64,000 bases of DNA from Blasia pusilla (GCA_050084515.1 CM114274.1:41478001-41542000), one strand, 5' to 3'; positions 1 to 12,100 are shown, numbered from the stretch's first letter. Translations and numbers: made by a program. The notes: generated by a model from the sequence alone, not told the origin.

Positions 1-1480
1 CGATCCCTTATTGCAAGGCTTCTTGCCACACTACTCCACAACTCTAGGTCAGATGGTGTCTCCCCCTCTCACAAAGTGATCAGTCCATTCTATCCCGACG
101 CAGCTAGATATGAAGCACTAAGCTCCAGGTCGGGATCCGAAATTTTTTACGGTACCCCTTTGATCATTCAAAATTTTCTTCTAAAAATCAACTCAAGTGT
201 GAGGACGAGGAAAGGCCATTCGAGAATTTGTATCCTTATCCGCATTCCACTTTCTTCAGAGTTCGGGAGAAGTTTCATGTCGAGAAATTCCATACCTCCC
301 ACAATGTACTCGAGAAGTCCAAAATGAGCCACAAATCTCGTCCTTGGCTCCACTCTCAATTCGATCTCAAGAAATATCGTAATCTCGAACTCAGGATGCT
401 CTGAATGGAAGTGTACCTACACCTCTGCATCACCTTGCACTATTGTGATTGATAGAAGGATCATAGTGTCGAGCCTCCCCTTTGAGCTCTCGGGATGAAC
501 CCGTGTAAGTATTTCTCCCTCTCGTCCTCAGTAAGGAGAAGCGGCACCTCGAGAAATTCCACACTTTGATAACGTATGGGGCTCACGTTCTGAATCGACT
601 CCTCATCAATCGAGGATCGATCCTAGCCAGGAGAGATCATATTTTCAGCACCATCGTAAAATACGATGAAAATGAGCACCTAGTTTCGTCTGAGGAACTG
701 GTATTAGAAAATGAGAGAGACCATACGAAATTTGGAAGAAATCTATCGATCCGTGCATTAAAATCTGCGTCTTGAGTCCCTTTTCTCCGAAATGTTCATT
801 GTCCATGAGGGCAACACTCCGGTTACTCTCATTCTGATTCCAAAACCCCGAACATAACTGGCCAACCAAACGAATCAAGCCAAGAAAACCTGGGCATCAT
901 TGTATATCACTTTCCACATCTCTTATCCCATGCGTGATATCTCACCAAATGTATCCAATCCTTGTGCCAAAGATTCACGAACACCCACCTTCAAAGCTTG
1001 CGTCCTATGATGCGGGCGTGGGCTACACTAGCATCCCAGAAGAAAGACAACTAGAAGTTCTCTTGTAGTAACAAAAGACTACGATTTAAAAAAAACGAAA
1101 TCCAGATAAAAAATTTACGGATTCTATTCCCTTGGAGTTTTAAAAAAAAATGGAATGTTTTCAACTTTACACTGTTTCACTCGATTTCTGAGAAGACACT
1201 ATCACCTCCAAGCTGCATTACATAATTTTATTCCGTTTCTAAGAAAGTCATTTAGACTATTTTAATCGGTTCCTATGAAGAAAATGTGTACCGAATCTTA
1301 TTCAATATTTTTTTTCGTTTTTTAAAGATTCGGAGCCATCATTGTCGTGATGCAGTATCCAATACAGAAAGCTTTCACATTCTTAGTAACGAACTCTCGT
1401 GAATGGGCAGCGTGGTAGTCCAGCATGTCTGCTTTTTTAAAGATTCTCGTGAGTGGCGAACGGTTCTTGTCTGTGGAACG
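1..1480. other. gene-free 5' stretch
   Basis: I see no coding region I can support here. Open frames are short (under 85 codons), overlap on both strands and have no recognisable motif. The stretch ends in AT-rich DNA with A and T runs (about 1,080-1,330) just ahead of the first secreted-protein gene. Confidence 0.5.
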
Positions 1481-1486
1481 AAGATG

Positions 1487-1493
1487 TATATAG
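1487..1493 (+). promoter_or_regulatory. putative TATA box of first secreted-protein gene
   Basis: TATATAG lies 103 bp upstream of the ATG at 1,596. A plant TATA box places the transcript start about 30 bp downstream, near 1,520, leaving a short leader of about 75 bases. Inferred from sequence and position only. Confidence 0.45.
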
Positions 1494-1595
1494 TTCCATA
1501 GAGCGAAAGTGTGCTACACTTCCGCATCCGCCAGCCTCTTGCAGTCTTACCTACTCCCGCTTGAGATCCCTTCTCCACTGCAAGCACATCAGCTC

Positions 1596-2138
1596 ATGGC
1601 GCTCCTCCTTCTGCCCATTCTTCTAGTACTGCCGAGTCTGGTTGCTGCCGTCGACCTCACCACTTACAGGTTCGATAGATGCCAGGGCGATGGGACCGTA
1701 TTCGAGAATGTTCGCAACACAGAATGCACCACTCTGGAAAGTATTCCGCTGTCGTTGTTTTACAGCGGAGGCCGCAACTGCGGAGTTTCCACTTACAGCG
1801 ATGCAGCGTGTGCGAACAGCTTCGTTCAGGGGAAAAACAGTGAGTGCGTGACCCCCGGTTACGGGATCGGCAGCTCCAAGTATGTGGTGTGCTCGATATT
1901 CGATGGCCACCGTCAGCTCCTGGGCGCAGACACTCCGTCCTCAAGCTCCGACTCCGCCCCGTGCGCGAAGCCCAAGATGACCGGAGTGGTGTACACCGAG
2001 GATCTCAGCAAAGGCTCATGGGTCCTCAAGTCCGACGATGCCCATGCCCTCTCGACCGAGCTCGCGGCCGTGGCCGTGGAGGACAAGGCGAGCTGGTTCC
2101 AAGCGCGCGGCGGTTCCTTCCAGCCTACCACTGCCTAG
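1596..2138 (+). CDS. small secreted cysteine-rich protein, long form (180 aa)
   Basis: Unrecognised family, described from sequence. Residues 1-18 form a strong signal peptide (MALLLLPILLVLPSLVAA), so the product is probably secreted. The mature part has six cysteines at 29, 44, 62, 72, 84 and 99, spaced C-X14-C-X17-C-X9-C-X11-C-X14-C. A Ser-rich linker with a seventh cysteine (C123) follows, then a C-terminal segment containing GVVYTED and two tryptophans (W142, W167). The first three spacings match the short proteins at 17.5, 28.9 and 31.9 kb. The gene at 5,056 matches along its whole length, so these two are tandem paralogues in the same orientation 2.9 kb apart. The ATG at 1,596 is the first in this frame behind the TATA box and starts the signal peptide directly. 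There is no intron in the coding region. Function unknown; a role in apoplastic defence or reproduction would be a guess. Confidence 0.85.
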   Translation: MALLLLPILLVLPSLVAAVDLTTYRFDRCQGDGTVFENVRNTECTTLESIPLSLFYSGGRNCGVSTYSDAACANSFVQGKNSECVTPGYGIGSSKYVVCSIFDGHRQLLGADTPSSSSDSAPCAKPKMTGVVYTEDLSKGSWVLKSDDAHALSTELAAVAVEDKASWFQARGGSFQPTTA

Positions 2139-2471
2139 ATCTCGGACTGGGGAGACAGAGTGGGAAGGGAGGGAGGGAGGGAGCTCGGTGGATGCACGGC
2201 TTTTGAAAGTGGTGGCAGGCGATGGATCTTAGGTGGCTATGATTTTGAGCAAGGCACTGTTGGGCTCAGGGGTATCGTATGGGCTTGAATTTTGAGCTCT
2301 CTTTATGGATATGGTGGAGATGTGGAAGTGAGCGTGGAGGAACTAGAATGTTTCTATTCCGTGCAAGCGCGAGAGGAGGTGGATTATTCATAGAAAGGGT
2401 ATTAACGTGGTGTGATGCTTCTGGAGCATCTCTTCCCAGCTGTGCTGCAGTAGATGTCAATGTTGAATTTT

Positions 2472-2477
2472 AATAAA
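2472..2477 (+). terminator. polyadenylation signal AATAAA
   Basis: AATAAA followed by a GT-rich stretch (GTTTGTGTTC) lies about 335 bp after the stop codon of the first secreted-protein gene. It is the only canonical hexamer nearby on this strand, and the 3' UTR length would be normal for a plant gene. Confidence 0.45.
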
Positions 2478-2499
2478 GTTTGTGTTCATATTTTGCGTA

Positions 2500-4860
2500 A
2501 AAGGACGACCTTTAGACTTAAGCGTATTCTGATGTGCTGTTGCATGTGGTTCCTTGCGCATGGCATGAATTCTGGGTGCTTCGCTAATTTCGAAAGTTCT
2601 CAGTAATTTTTTAATCTCTTTTCTGTCCATCATTACATTATTGTCGTTAGAGATCCAGTAAGGACAAGATTTGCAGTCTTTGGAGTCACGCTCAAATTTC
2701 TACCTATAATTTCGTTAAATGAAAAATCGTTTCCATGGAGTAGACTATTTTTTAAGCTCCCAAAAGTTAAATGCATCTATGGGTATTATAATAATTTCGT
2801 ATCCACCCCACTTTCTGTTCTGAAATTCAGCATTAATCGTCAACCATAGAGAGAATTAATGGGTGCTACAAAATTGTGGATCCACTACACTTTGTGATCT
2901 GGAACTGAACATTAAACGTCAATCATAGAGATAACTAATGGAAGCATTCTCCACAGCGGTCTGCTCGACGAATCTTTTCTCATAAGAAGGAAGAGTTGAA
3001 GCCTCTTCAGCCATAGAGTCTCACTAAAAAAAGATAGCATTTACAGCTCCATTCACGAGTATTCGTGAGTAGGGAAGGCGAAACTGCCCGGACGAGGAAT
3101 AGCCCACAAAAGAGTCTATATTGACTGGAAGCCTTCCATAATCACATATTGTTAAGAGCGACAATAAAATCCAGATCCACGAGGGGCACTCTGTCGGACT
3201 ACAATAAGACTGTCAGAAAATTGGTTTCAGTCCGGTTGCCCCTCGATGTTTTGTATGAAGGAAATTCAGTTATTCACTAACTTTGGTTAAGAGAACATTT
3301 GACTACTCTCAAGAAATTCTTTTCGTAGTTTCCTTCCCCTGCATCCGCATAACCATATTCCGTATTGAATTCCAGTTCATAACATACATACTCCTCTTCA
3401 ACTTTCTTCAACTTACTTCCGCGGCTGCCTCTCCTCACTCGATGCTTAGAGGAATATCTAGACAAGCGATGCAGAAGTTCTGGGCATTCTTGAGTTCTGT
3501 TTTATGCAGCGCAGAATTCCGAGGAGAGACCTTCGTAGCCACCCAACGAAATCGTTCTCAGCCCATTAGCAGATGGTGCTGTGAATGTGACATGTTCTGG
3601 GCGTGTGACAATGAACCCACAGCAGAGAATGAAAGCTGTATCAGATCGATTTCTGAAGGTGGGATGGTGAGCCCGAATTCGGACCACCCCTCCGAATGGT
3701 GTCAGCCTCTTTCATCGATTGTCTTCTGGAGTTCGATTGAGCAAAATGATCTGGAAACAAGAATCATTCCGTGCACTGTTTTGGGTTCGTTGTCAGAGAG
3801 GTAAGACACGTTACGCGCTCAAAATTTTTCCTTCAGCGCGTCTGTTCCATTCGCTCATAAACGAAGAAAGCTCTTGACAGGTCTTCGGATCCGAAACGAT
3901 CGCTGAAACTCTTCCCGTACTCGCTCGTTTGCTCTGATGGAAGCGTGCAAATTCAACCCGAATCTGCGGGCTTTATCCCGATTTCAGGCTCCATGATTTT
4001 ATCTACTATTATTTGCACGACTTGCAATTATTTCTCCGAGAAGACTACGTACCTCTTTCAATCCCTCCAGATTTCGATCATGCGGAGATAAATCGTACGT
4101 ATACGATGGATCGAATCCGACACTTCATGCCGATTCATTTCACCGTCTTGGAGGTCATTCGGGTATGCCATCATCATCTCTCGTCATCTCTCTCCCATGC
4201 GTCGTCAAATGTACGAGATTCTAAAGTGGGAGTTCTGTGACTCGAAGGACTGAAGGCTAAATAATTGTTTATACCTGAAATATAAAAAAAGGTCAACTAA
4301 ATTTCCTCATTCGCGATCTATTGAGAGTCAGACTTTGACTATCTGCACCAATCAATTCTCGAGGATGGAAAGATAACCTCTAGTTAACAAACTTTTCTGA
4401 TGATAGTAAGTGCGTGTAGAGCGGCGGAGAAGAGACGCATTGATCGTCCGGATATTCTCCGGATGTGAAACAGGGAGCGTCTGAGATATCGCCTGTTCGG
4501 GCTCGATTTCAGGATTTCAGTAGTCGCTCTCGTGTTTTGGATCCGGATCGACCATTAACTTAATCAAAAAGTGCGCGGACAGATTGCATTAGATTGCACT
4601 TCAGGCTCCCCGCATCTTGGACTAGCTTGAGCCCGGATCCGGCGAGAAATTTGCATGCTGTGCTACGCTATGGTGTTAGAGAGCATGCATGCAGGCAACT
4701 CCGCGGTACCCACGGATTCCACGTGAATAGCAATGCAAACCTGCTCCACTCTTCCCACGACTAATCTCCGCACCAACAACATTCATTCATTCATCGCATG
4801 CAAACGCATTACCTCCCAATCCATTCGCAGAGGATGCACTGGTGGACTCTCCCGGGATGG
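2500..4860. other. intergenic stretch between the two long-form genes
   Basis: It contains the 80-bp duplication described separately and otherwise nothing I recognise. A 173-codon open frame at 3,283-3,804 (+) has no clear signal peptide, no cysteine spacing like the neighbours, no recognisable domain and no good promoter, so I do not call it a gene. Confidence 0.45.
2800..2955. repeat. two-copy tandem repeat, period about 79-80 bp
   Basis: Copy 1 starts near 2,800 (ATCCACCCCACTTTCTG) and copy 2 near 2,880 (ATCCACTACACTTTGTG). Both continue with a CATTAA.CGTCAA.CATAGAGA segment. The copies are diverged by roughly a quarter, so the duplication is old. Confidence 0.7.
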
Positions 4861-4875
4861 TGCAGGCAAGTCCAC

Positions 4876-4876
<1 letters not shown>

Positions 4877-4906
<30 letters not shown>

Positions 4907-4919
4907 TAGAGATAGATAG
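4877..4919 (+). repeat. (TA)n followed by (GATA)n microsatellite in a promoter position
   Basis: About 28 bases of alternating TA run straight into GATA repeats, ending about 140 bp upstream of the ATG at 5,056. It is the only TATA-like sequence in the expected place, so it probably doubles as the core promoter of the second long-form secreted-protein gene. That role is inferred. Confidence 0.65.
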
Positions 4920-5055
4920 GTGCAAAGCAAAGAGAGGCAGCGTAGTGTATACATCAGCGGCCTTTGGTGAGTTTCTAGTTTCGGAAGTCGACCTGATCTT
5001 CGAAACCGTGAGCTGAGAAAATCGAAAAGGGAACTTGCGGCTAAGAATCGAAAGG

Positions 5056-5613
5056 ATGAAGTTTCTGCTCGCACTTCTTATGGTACTGCCCAGCCTGGCT
5101 GGCGCTGTGGATCTCACCGTGTATCGCTTCTCATTCTGCCAGGGCGATGGGGTGGTATTCTCAAACATCCAAAGCGAAGCATGTACCAAACTGGACATTC
5201 AGCCGATCTCAAAGAAACTTCCGATGTCGTTGTTTTACAGCGGGGGCAGTAATTGCGGGTCGACCATCTTTTTCGATGACGGGTGTTCCAACGTGGACCA
5301 GACCAAAAGGGGTAGTGCGTGCCTCACGAATGAGAACGGGATCCCCAGCACTCGATGGCAGGAATGCGTGCTGCGTCGGCAGCTGCTTTCCGACTCGCCT
5401 TCTCCGTCGAAAGACCCTAAGGGACCGTGCATCCAGCCTAAGATCGCCGGAGTAGTGTACACAGAGGATGCTGGAAAGGGTACTTGGGTTCTCATGTCCC
5501 CCGACGCCCCCGACCTCGCCACGGAGCTCGCGACTGTGGCGGAGGCGGAAAAGGTGGAATGGTTCCGAGCGCGAGGCGCGTGGTTTCAGCTCGCGACGGA
5601 GCCATTGGCGTAG
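5056..5613 (+). CDS. small secreted cysteine-rich protein, long form (185 aa)
   Basis: Paralogue of the gene at 1,596. The signal peptide is MKFLLALLMVLPSLAGA (residues 1-17), and the mature N-terminus (VDLTVYRF) is nearly the same as its neighbour's. Cysteines are at 28, 43, 67, 77, 89 and 104 (C-X14-C-X23-C-X9-C-X11-C-X14-C). The second spacing is six residues longer than in the neighbour. Shared blocks are FCQGDG..F, PMSLFYSGG.NCG and RRQLL. A seventh cysteine (C125) precedes a C-terminal segment with GVVYTEDAGKGTWVL, an acidic/Ala-rich helix-like stretch and WFRARG. The ATG at 5,056 is the first in frame and begins the signal peptide. The coding region is more GC-rich than the flanks. Single exon. 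Function unknown; secretion is the only confident prediction. Confidence 0.85.
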   Translation: MKFLLALLMVLPSLAGAVDLTVYRFSFCQGDGVVFSNIQSEACTKLDIQPISKKLPMSLFYSGGSNCGSTIFFDDGCSNVDQTKRGSACLTNENGIPSTRWQECVLRRQLLSDSPSPSKDPKGPCIQPKIAGVVYTEDAGKGTWVLMSPDAPDLATELATVAEAEKVEWFRARGAWFQLATEPLA

Positions 5614-5914
5614 GGCTGCGTACGCGATTCCATTGGTCGACGTCTGAAGATCTCCTCGATCTTCACCAGGCGCGCGATGTTATTCTCATCTCCCTCTAAC
5701 AGCCCCGCGTCGTTACTCGGAACGCCTCGCGACTTACTCAGTCATGATGTCTGGCCGCCCCGCCCGCGTCGTTCCTGAGTGTCATGTCGCGGTGCTCGCA
5801 ACGTACTAGTCGTAGTCAGTGTTGTTCCTCCGAAGACTTGAGTAGCGTTTTCGTGAAACTGGTGCTGGTGGCCTCAATCTTCACTGCCCTCTATGTCGAA
5901 ATAATTGAACGTAA

Positions 5915-6280
5915 TCTTTGTTGACAGAGACTAATGAGGCATTCCCGAATCGGAGGATTTCTAGTTTCCTTCTTTCTTCCATATTTCTGAATTTAGGGAA
6001 CGTCCTCCTTTCTTAATAGAGATTGATGAGGCTTTCACCCGAATCGGAGTATCTGTGGTTTCCTCTCTCTTCCGCATTTCTGAATAAACTGAACTTCCTT
6101 TCTTAATAGTGACTGATGAGAGCTTCTCCTGGATCGGATGATATTTGGTTTTCTTCTTCCCTAATTTAAAAATAACTCGAATGTCCTTTCCTTCATGGGG
6201 ACTGATAAGGCTTTCTTCAAAATCGGAACATCTATGGTTTACTAATTTATTCCGTCCTAGGAAATTAATTTACACTCAGG
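5915..6280. repeat. tandem array, four diverged copies of about 90 bp
   Basis: The core GA.T.ATGAGGC-TTC-C.(G)AATCGG recurs at about 5,927, 6,019, 6,109 and 6,199, a step of 90-92 bp. Each copy continues with a pyrimidine-rich TTTCCTTCTTTCTTCC-like stretch and TTTCTGAAT. It lies about 300 bp downstream of the second long-form gene and is not a known satellite to me. Confidence 0.8.
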
Positions 6281-8430
6281 CTTCAGTCTGTGGTCTCTTG
6301 CGATGATGCCGACTCGTTGAAGTAGAAGTCTAGCAGTTTCCCTTGCCCGAGAACGTTAATTGGAAAGTCTTGCCATGGACGAAAAATCAATGTGAGCTGA
6401 CCACCCAGGAATGTATGGTCATTGTGATTTGAAAGCTCGACGATAATAGAATCCAAGACGGCAAGTTGGGAAAAACTCTCATGTTCTTACCTCTTCAAAG
6501 TTTCGAGTTCTGAAATTCGGCTGAGATTCCAGAGTGAGTGAATTTAAAAATTCTCGATGTTACTGACTTCATCGCTGATTTACGAGTTACTGACTTCATC
6601 GCTTTTGCTCAAGTTTTTTGACTATTTCAAAAGGTCGCACCTGGTTTTTTTCTTTTTAGGAATTTCACTGGTTTAACCACCGTCAAAGAATTGTGGAGAG
6701 TACTTTGCATTTAAAACACAACCCAAACTCCACTCATGTCTATCCCAAACTCAACTTTTCTCTCTCCTCAGAAGTCGTTTAAGATCCTAAATATTCGGAG
6801 CTCTGAATCTTGGATGGATGATTCTACCCAATTCACGGATACATTCTAAACTGAACTAAAATTCCACACCTCCCATGATTTGTATTTTCAAATGACCACA
6901 ATTTGACAGCAGATTCTTCTTGAAGACTGAAATAATGTGACTATTGATCCATGCTCTCTGAAGACAGACTGTCACGTCATATATCAAAGGCCTTTGAAGA
7001 GATGTTTACACGACTCAGCTTAGGCATCACATCATAATGTTCATGAGTAGTCAAAACTAGATCCAGGAAACCAGAGTTTTTCGTTGAAAAAAAGTTTGGA
7101 TAGAATGGACGACTTGATTTTCATGAACGGTAGCCACAACTCCTTGCATCAGAAGTGTCATGGTCACCTTCTAATAGGACTCAATTAGTCCTTAGTAGAT
7201 AAATCTCTGCTCACTCAAATCACCAATGGACTAGCATTCGGCTCAACCAACGCTGCTTATGGACGAATGTGTACGACATGACCTATTTCTCTGCAGATGT
7301 ATTTGGACATGTCGATAAGATTCATTGAAGTCTTTTTTTTAACCAACGTAACTGCATTGATAAAACGGAGCTAGGGAGGGCCATGCTCGGAACTACGTAC
7401 TCGGATTTCAGCTGCAAGAAATGAGTACTAATGCAGGACTTCGAAAACTCAAATATAAATTGTGTATATGAATCCGTCTTTATTTTATGTCTAAAATGGA
7501 AAGAATAATGCGTTTACGAAAAAGCCATAATGGAGTAATGAACACAACACGGAGCTAGGGGACCACGTTTATAGGTGACAAAGAAGGAAACTTACATGGA
7601 GAAACACTCCAAAAAAAGTTAATAGTCATATCAAGAAGTACAAATGGAAGCTCTCCATGATATCCACGATTCACACTCCATGAAATCCAAAATCGATCCC
7701 AGGGACCAAAACTTAGATTGCTATGCCTCTCCATGATACCGGTGCTGGTACCACATGTAAAAGAGATCCAGATTCGAAACCCATGGAATCTCTCAGGTGC
7801 ACAGCTCCAGTACTCTCGCTATCTCGAATTCAATTCACGGCCCTCTCCAAGTTGTCACCGCTGGAGTATCCGCCGACGACGCTCGAGGAAGGGAACATTG
7901 AAAGGCGCAGAGAGTACGATAGCCATGTATGCTAAGCAAGCACTCGCCTCCATTAATATCGAAGCTCAATCGTTGTGGGATGCACTTACTGGCGAAAAAG
8001 GCTAGGGAAGTGAAATTTGGACAGATCCGCGGTAACCATCAGAGGCGGCAAGACGATGAGCAGTGGAATCATCCTGACCGGAATGGGGTCGCGGTGGTGG
8101 TTCTGTCAATCTGAATGTCAAGCAGCTCCGAACTCCTGAAAACCCACACTTTCGATCTGCTCCGAGTTCACAGAAGCGAGATGGTAACTGCTCCGCTTCT
8201 GTCAGCGCTTATATAACTTCCTGCCATCACTTCGTGGCACGCATCGATTCACGCCCTCACTCTAAATCTGCAACGGGTGGGTGATTCATGCATCCGTTGC
8301 AACCACTATTCTCGAATCCTAACAATTGTTCTTTAGACGGAAGCTCTATTATATTTCTCGGAACCATTGTGTATGAGTTTTGCACGACCGCTAGACATGC
8401 CCAATTTCGAGTGCTCTTGGGATAAGCAAT
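6281..8430. other. gene-free stretch
   Basis: No supported gene. Open frames at 7,718-8,114 overlap each other in three frames with no domain or promoter logic. A TATA-like CTTATATAAC occurs near 8,210 but no credible coding region follows within 600 bp. Confidence 0.45.
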
Positions 8431-8860
8431 TATTCTTTCTACTCAATTTAGGTATTTATATCCTTATAGAATCTATATGTTTAATCTCATATACATAATA
8501 AACACCTATATTTTCATTTTAATAGAAGAAAGATAACCTTATATACATACTATTTCTATGATTATTTTTCTAGTTTTTATAGACAAATTTCAGAGAGACC
8601 AATATTCATGCATTTCCGCAGTTTTACATATATACCTAAAATAAACGGTTCATAAGTAGAATAATATATAAATTTTCTCTCTATATAATTCTCATAAAAA
8701 ATAACTATCATAAAAGAATAAAATACTAGCTTAGAGATCCATAAATATCTCTTTCTATATTTAGGAGATCTTATGAGGATCTTTGTTTCTTTCATTGAAT
8801 TTTCTAAAAAAGAGAATATTGTAATTTTCATAATAAATTAGTGTCTTTTCAGTGGTTGAC
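8431..8860. other. AT-rich block
   Basis: A sharply AT-rich block (visibly about three quarters A+T) lies between moderately GC-balanced flanks. No coding signal was seen. It directly precedes a decayed coding remnant, so it may be part of an old insertion. Confidence 0.4.
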
Positions 8861-8883
8861 TGGGTAAAAGATTGAAGAAGAGA

Positions 8884-9169
8884 AAGAAATTCAAGCATTC
8901 CTTAAGAAATTAATTAATTAATTAAAGAATCAAGACGGAAAAGGAGAAGCCATCATTAAAAATTTGCATGAAGTGAGAAATGGGGTGTATCCAATCAATA
9001 AGTGAACATCTCTGATGTATGCTCTTAAGTGTGCTCACTTAAACTAATACCTTAAAGAACTAGATGGAATTAAAGAGAAGGAACTTGATGGAGACCATCT
9101 CACATGCAACAAAAAACTAAATTGTTGGTTTCTAGCTTTTCTGAATGATTATTTAAATCTTGTTCACAG
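8884..9169 (+). pseudogene. decayed coding remnant, unrecognised
   Basis: One reading frame keeps protein-like composition for about 95 codons although it is broken by three in-frame stops before a final one. It includes stretches such as EVRNGVYPINK, YLKELDGIKEKELDGDHLT and CWFLAFLNDYLNLVH. Good hydrophobic/charged patterning across stops indicates former coding sequence. It could be a piece of a mobile-element protein or of a host gene; I do not recognise the family. Confidence 0.4.
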
Positions 9170-12100
9170 GTAAGACTAAATAAAAGGAGTAGCTTGGAAG
9201 TCTACTGAGCTTGTGCACAATTGGCAAACAAGCTTTACTTCTACCTAAATTTGTTGAAGTAGTAATCTAGAGCATATGGAGGAATTCAAGAAAAAGGACT
9301 TTATGGGAAATTTGAAGAGTGACAAGTAGCTATAATTTTTATTTGAAGTGACTACAATTTATGTATGGATTCCTTGGAAGTCAAGGAAAGCAATAGAGTG
9401 AACTAGCAGTGAGCTATAAAAAATGAGGAAGGTACATTACATGCATAAATTCTTTGGAAGTCATAGGGAAATTGGTTTTCTAGTTTTGTAATAACCAAAA
9501 TGAATTAACTTAGAAGCCTAAAATATGAAACGAATTGGAAGTTAAGAGCGGAGAATATTGTCTTTCTCAATTGCTATTAAGTATGTGGATTGAGCTATGG
9601 GATTGACTTTCTAGATACGTTGTAAAGAGATGACTGGAGTGTCCATCTCCAATGGTATTCCGACTGAAAATTCGATTTTGACACCTGTCTCTTACTTCAT
9701 TATGAGTGCAGTCGAATTCGTGTATGTTTATTGGTATTCGGTGTATGGCATGGACTAAATTTTTCATCGCAAGCTCATTCTTAACTGCTAAGATTGACTT
9801 GAATGCAGTCAATCTTAGGTATGTGGAGTGGAACCCCTTCTTCCAATTTTCCTTCTCCTTCGAAATGAAGGAGCTCTCTATCGCCATCAGTATTCTGCAT
9901 TAAGTATTGCCACATGCATTCTGCAGACACTCATGATGTTGTGCTTAGATCTTGCCTTTAATACCACGTGAGGAGCTGTCCAGAAGGAGTAGTAGTGGTA
10001 ATCACTTTTACTCAGGGAGACATGTATGAAGGCAGCGTGGCTCGGGGCATCATGAATTGACAGTTTCGTCAGTTTGGGAGATGAGATGAGATGAGATGCA
10101 GAAAAGTGGCCCGAATTGAGGTGAGTGATAGAGAGAACTATCGAGATTCTTTAATGTCTTTAGTAATAGTTCAGGGATGGGGGCCTAAGAAAAATTTAAT
10201 GCGCTCGTTCTTGTGTCGTAACTTCCAAGAGAAGAAGAATTTTCGTCCAGAGGCATGGATAGGGATTACTGAAACGATACATAGATTAATCCGATTTTAC
10301 TTGTCTTGGCTAAGCTCGCTTCTGATCTGACATTTGTATCATTTGGATTTCTTACCTTCAACTCATCCATGGGTTGCCCACTTTGAGCAGAGTCCTAGCC
10401 TCTTGTCTATTGGAAAAATAGCAAAATTCTAGGCTATACTACCCAGAAGTAAGTCTCTTTTCAGCAATCATGCTGTGCCCGAGAGCTCGAGAGAGATGAT
10501 TCAAAACCATCGGTGGAACCATTTTGGATCCAAAGAGGTTAGTGATGCCTTCCAGATCTTGGATGGAAAGTTCCGTGTTTGGCAAGAAACTGATGTCCTC
10601 CACAACACAGAACCCAAGAAGTATCTAAAATTCGTACCTCTCTCTGTCGAATGTGTCTCCTGAATATTACTGAAAGAGCAGGTGATGCGATGTCGAAGAG
10701 AAATTTATCTCTTTTTCTCTTGGATGTAATCGAAAACACCGAGAGTAAGAATGGAAGCTGAGGAAGATTTTATGGTGCCACCTGTAGATGGTCAGTCGCG
10801 TAGAGATTCATTGCACTTTTTTTTCACTGATCACTTGTTGGTGAAGATAGATAGATAGTAGTGCACATGAAGAGTTTCTTGGCTCATACTGGAATCTCCT
10901 TGGAGTACTCTTTTAACTGGAATTCTACTTGAACCGGTCTAGCACCATGGACACTCTGAGGTCGAGCTATTGAGACTGAGCCTCCTTTCCAATTCGTCTC
11001 AGCTATGCACTCTTGATTTTATAGCAGCTTTCTGAAACCGTTCTCTCCGATTGAGGAGAATCTCTCAAATGACTGTTCCTACCCCCTTCATTGCCCCTTT
11101 AGTCCTTGCTTACAAGAATTTAGGCCTGGGAATCCTGGAATATTTGACCAATTTTGCAGAATATGAATGTCAGGAGAAGTTTCGACGACGGAAGCCCCGC
11201 TCAGCATCACTTTCAGTCAGCAGGACTGGAATTCTGGAGCAGCTCATGGTGAGTTGGAACTCGACGCCAACATGGACATCTTGATGTACATGACGATATC
11301 TCGAGACGACCTAGTGGAATGTCAACCCAACGAACATAGACAACTTGTGCGGTACGAGATTTTGGGAAAACGTCTTGCCGAATGTGGACCAGACGCGACA
11401 TGGTCTGCAGCACGCATGTCAACGTTAGGGAGAAGTGCCCACGACTGTAAAGGTCAGCTCCTCTTCCAAATCCTGGCAGAACTCATGCCCAATCGCAGCG
11501 AAACAGAGCTAGTTCCGAGCACGAAATCCAGACGCCGCAAGTTTCTGGCACGAACAGTTTGACAGGACAACTACTTCACATTCGATAAGCATTCTTCTGA
11601 CCACTCCCTAGGTCGTTAACCCAATCAAACCCCTTCGAGCTGGCCAAAAAGTCAATCTCGTGACATTGCTCACGAGTAACTTCCGAGAATCTCCTCTGAA
11701 CCTCCATCGTGAACACGTATTCTCAGGCACCAGCCGTGCGCCATCGGCATCGCCATCACAGGAATACTTCATGTTATGCATGTTCCTTCCCTAAACGTAT
11801 TTGCGCTGTATCCGGTCTGTGTTTCAAGTCGTAGGCGTGCAGATTCAATCGCGAGAACGGAAGTGTGATCACTTCGTGATCTGTTGCCTCGAAACGACAG
11901 AGTCTCACGAGTATGAGTTCGTTGAAAAACTTGGGACAAGCCTAATTCACCGACATGAAGAAAAGAGTCGAAATTGGGACATATTTCCTTGAACCCGTTC
12001 TGCAAATATTTTAACAGAAATCAAGTTAGGAATGAATCTGCTCAATTTTTGTATAATTCACCATCGACCGACCCCTCTCCAATCTGTGCTCAGACCCTAG

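Noticed and set aside
3283-3804. 173-codon open frame on the plus strand, longest in the intergenic gap
   Set aside because: No clear signal peptide, no family cysteine spacing, no domain, no TATA box at a sensible place; the codon make-up looks like chance.
9567-9887. Minus-strand frame that faintly suggested a copia RNase H
   Set aside because: No conserved copia landmark (ADN, FHAR.KH) could be placed; the resemblance was a short chance run.
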